From Bremerella alba (lineage in GTDB: Bacteria; Planctomycetota; Planctomycetia; Pirellulales; Pirellulaceae): 64,000 bases of DNA. The notes beneath the pieces were generated by a model, which saw nothing but the letters and a program-made list of their open reading frames with translations, was not told the DNA's origin and made no database searches. Shown here piece by piece: positions 63,790 to 64,000 of the stretch. The stretch covers positions 31,001-95,000 of the forward strand of contig NZ_JABRWO010000016.1 of assembly GCF_013618625.1 (NCBI RefSeq), written 5' to 3'. Within the stretch, counting starts at the first letter, position 1. Each line of letters begins with the position of its first letter. The position numbers and the translations under genes were made by a program.

Positions 63790-64000
63790 TTAGCCTCGTA
63801 TGCTTTGGCAGGGTTCTGTTCTACGGCCTTTCGGTCCCATGTAGCGGAATGCTAAGTGGGCGCGACTTGACCAGGGCATACCAAGGTGGCTGGCCTTGAT
63901 CGTTGAATACGGATTCACCATGAATACTAGATAGATGCAGGCAAAGGTTTGTATCACAAACACCGTATACGCGCACGAAAAAAAACCTCTTCGAGCGAAT

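Overview
The window looks like chromosomal DNA of a marine or halotolerant planctomycete of the Pirellulales (a Blastopirellula/Bremerella-like organism). The evidence is two DUF1559 pseudopilin-like proteins each paired with a small lipoprotein, a very large secreted protein with an N-terminal LEDRRMLS motif and a C-terminal dockerin repeat pair, a planctomycete-type ECF sigma/anti-sigma pair, Gram-negative lipid A genes, and a complete ectoine system. The genus is inferred from gene content only. No rRNA, tRNA, insertion sequence, prophage or CRISPR array was recognised.

Layout. 1-4.3 kb: a lipoprotein cut by the window edge, a Cys-less thioredoxin-like secreted protein and two conserved proteins of unknown function. 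4.6-8.6 kb: dihydroorotase (pyrC), then a HemX-like membrane protein coupled to glutamyl-tRNA reductase (hemA). 8.7-13.3 kb (minus strand): a DUF932-like protein and an SF2 helicase with dispersed repeats between them, a YraN-family protein and an amidase. 13.6-21.5 kb: the osmolyte island. ehuBCDA (ectoine uptake) plus a MarC-family protein run leftwards; ectA-ectB, ectC and ectD (ectoine and hydroxyectoine synthesis) run rightwards; a MarR regulator lies convergent to ectD. A strong intrinsic terminator lies between ectB and ectC, and a long stem-loop lies between ectC and ectD. 21.7-27 kb: a TetR regulator and an RND efflux pair that share the same 14-nt near-palindrome upstream.

27-31.1 kb: small single genes (CPXCG protein, PhoD-like phosphatase, VOC protein, thioredoxin-like protein, DUF4142 protein). 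38.8 down to 31.1 kb (minus strand): an envelope and isoprenoid operon, dxr-rseP-HAD-lpxD-lpxI, followed by a secreted SAM-methyltransferase and an SDR. 39-43.8 kb: cmk-plsC, rpsA and a primary-like sigma-70 factor. 44-47 kb: an adenine phosphoribosyltransferase gene with a one-base frameshift, convergent with the ergothioneine genes egtD-egtB. 47.5-51.8 kb: opgG-opgH for osmoregulated periplasmic glucans. 52-64 kb: accessory planctomycete genes, namely two DUF1559/lipoprotein modules, a cytosine deaminase-like enzyme, a metallophosphoesterase, the dockerin protein, and a decayed second copy of the metallophosphoesterase 3' end lying beyond the dockerin gene. The region ends with the ECF sigma/anti-sigma pair.

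Taken together, ectoine uptake, ectoine and hydroxyectoine synthesis, and the periplasmic glucan genes point to an organism facing changing salinity. The most distinctive observations are the internal transcription signals of the ect cluster with marC in the ehu operon, the shared TetR operator, the apt frameshift, the metallophosphoesterase pseudogene tail, and the DUF932-helicase pair of unknown role.
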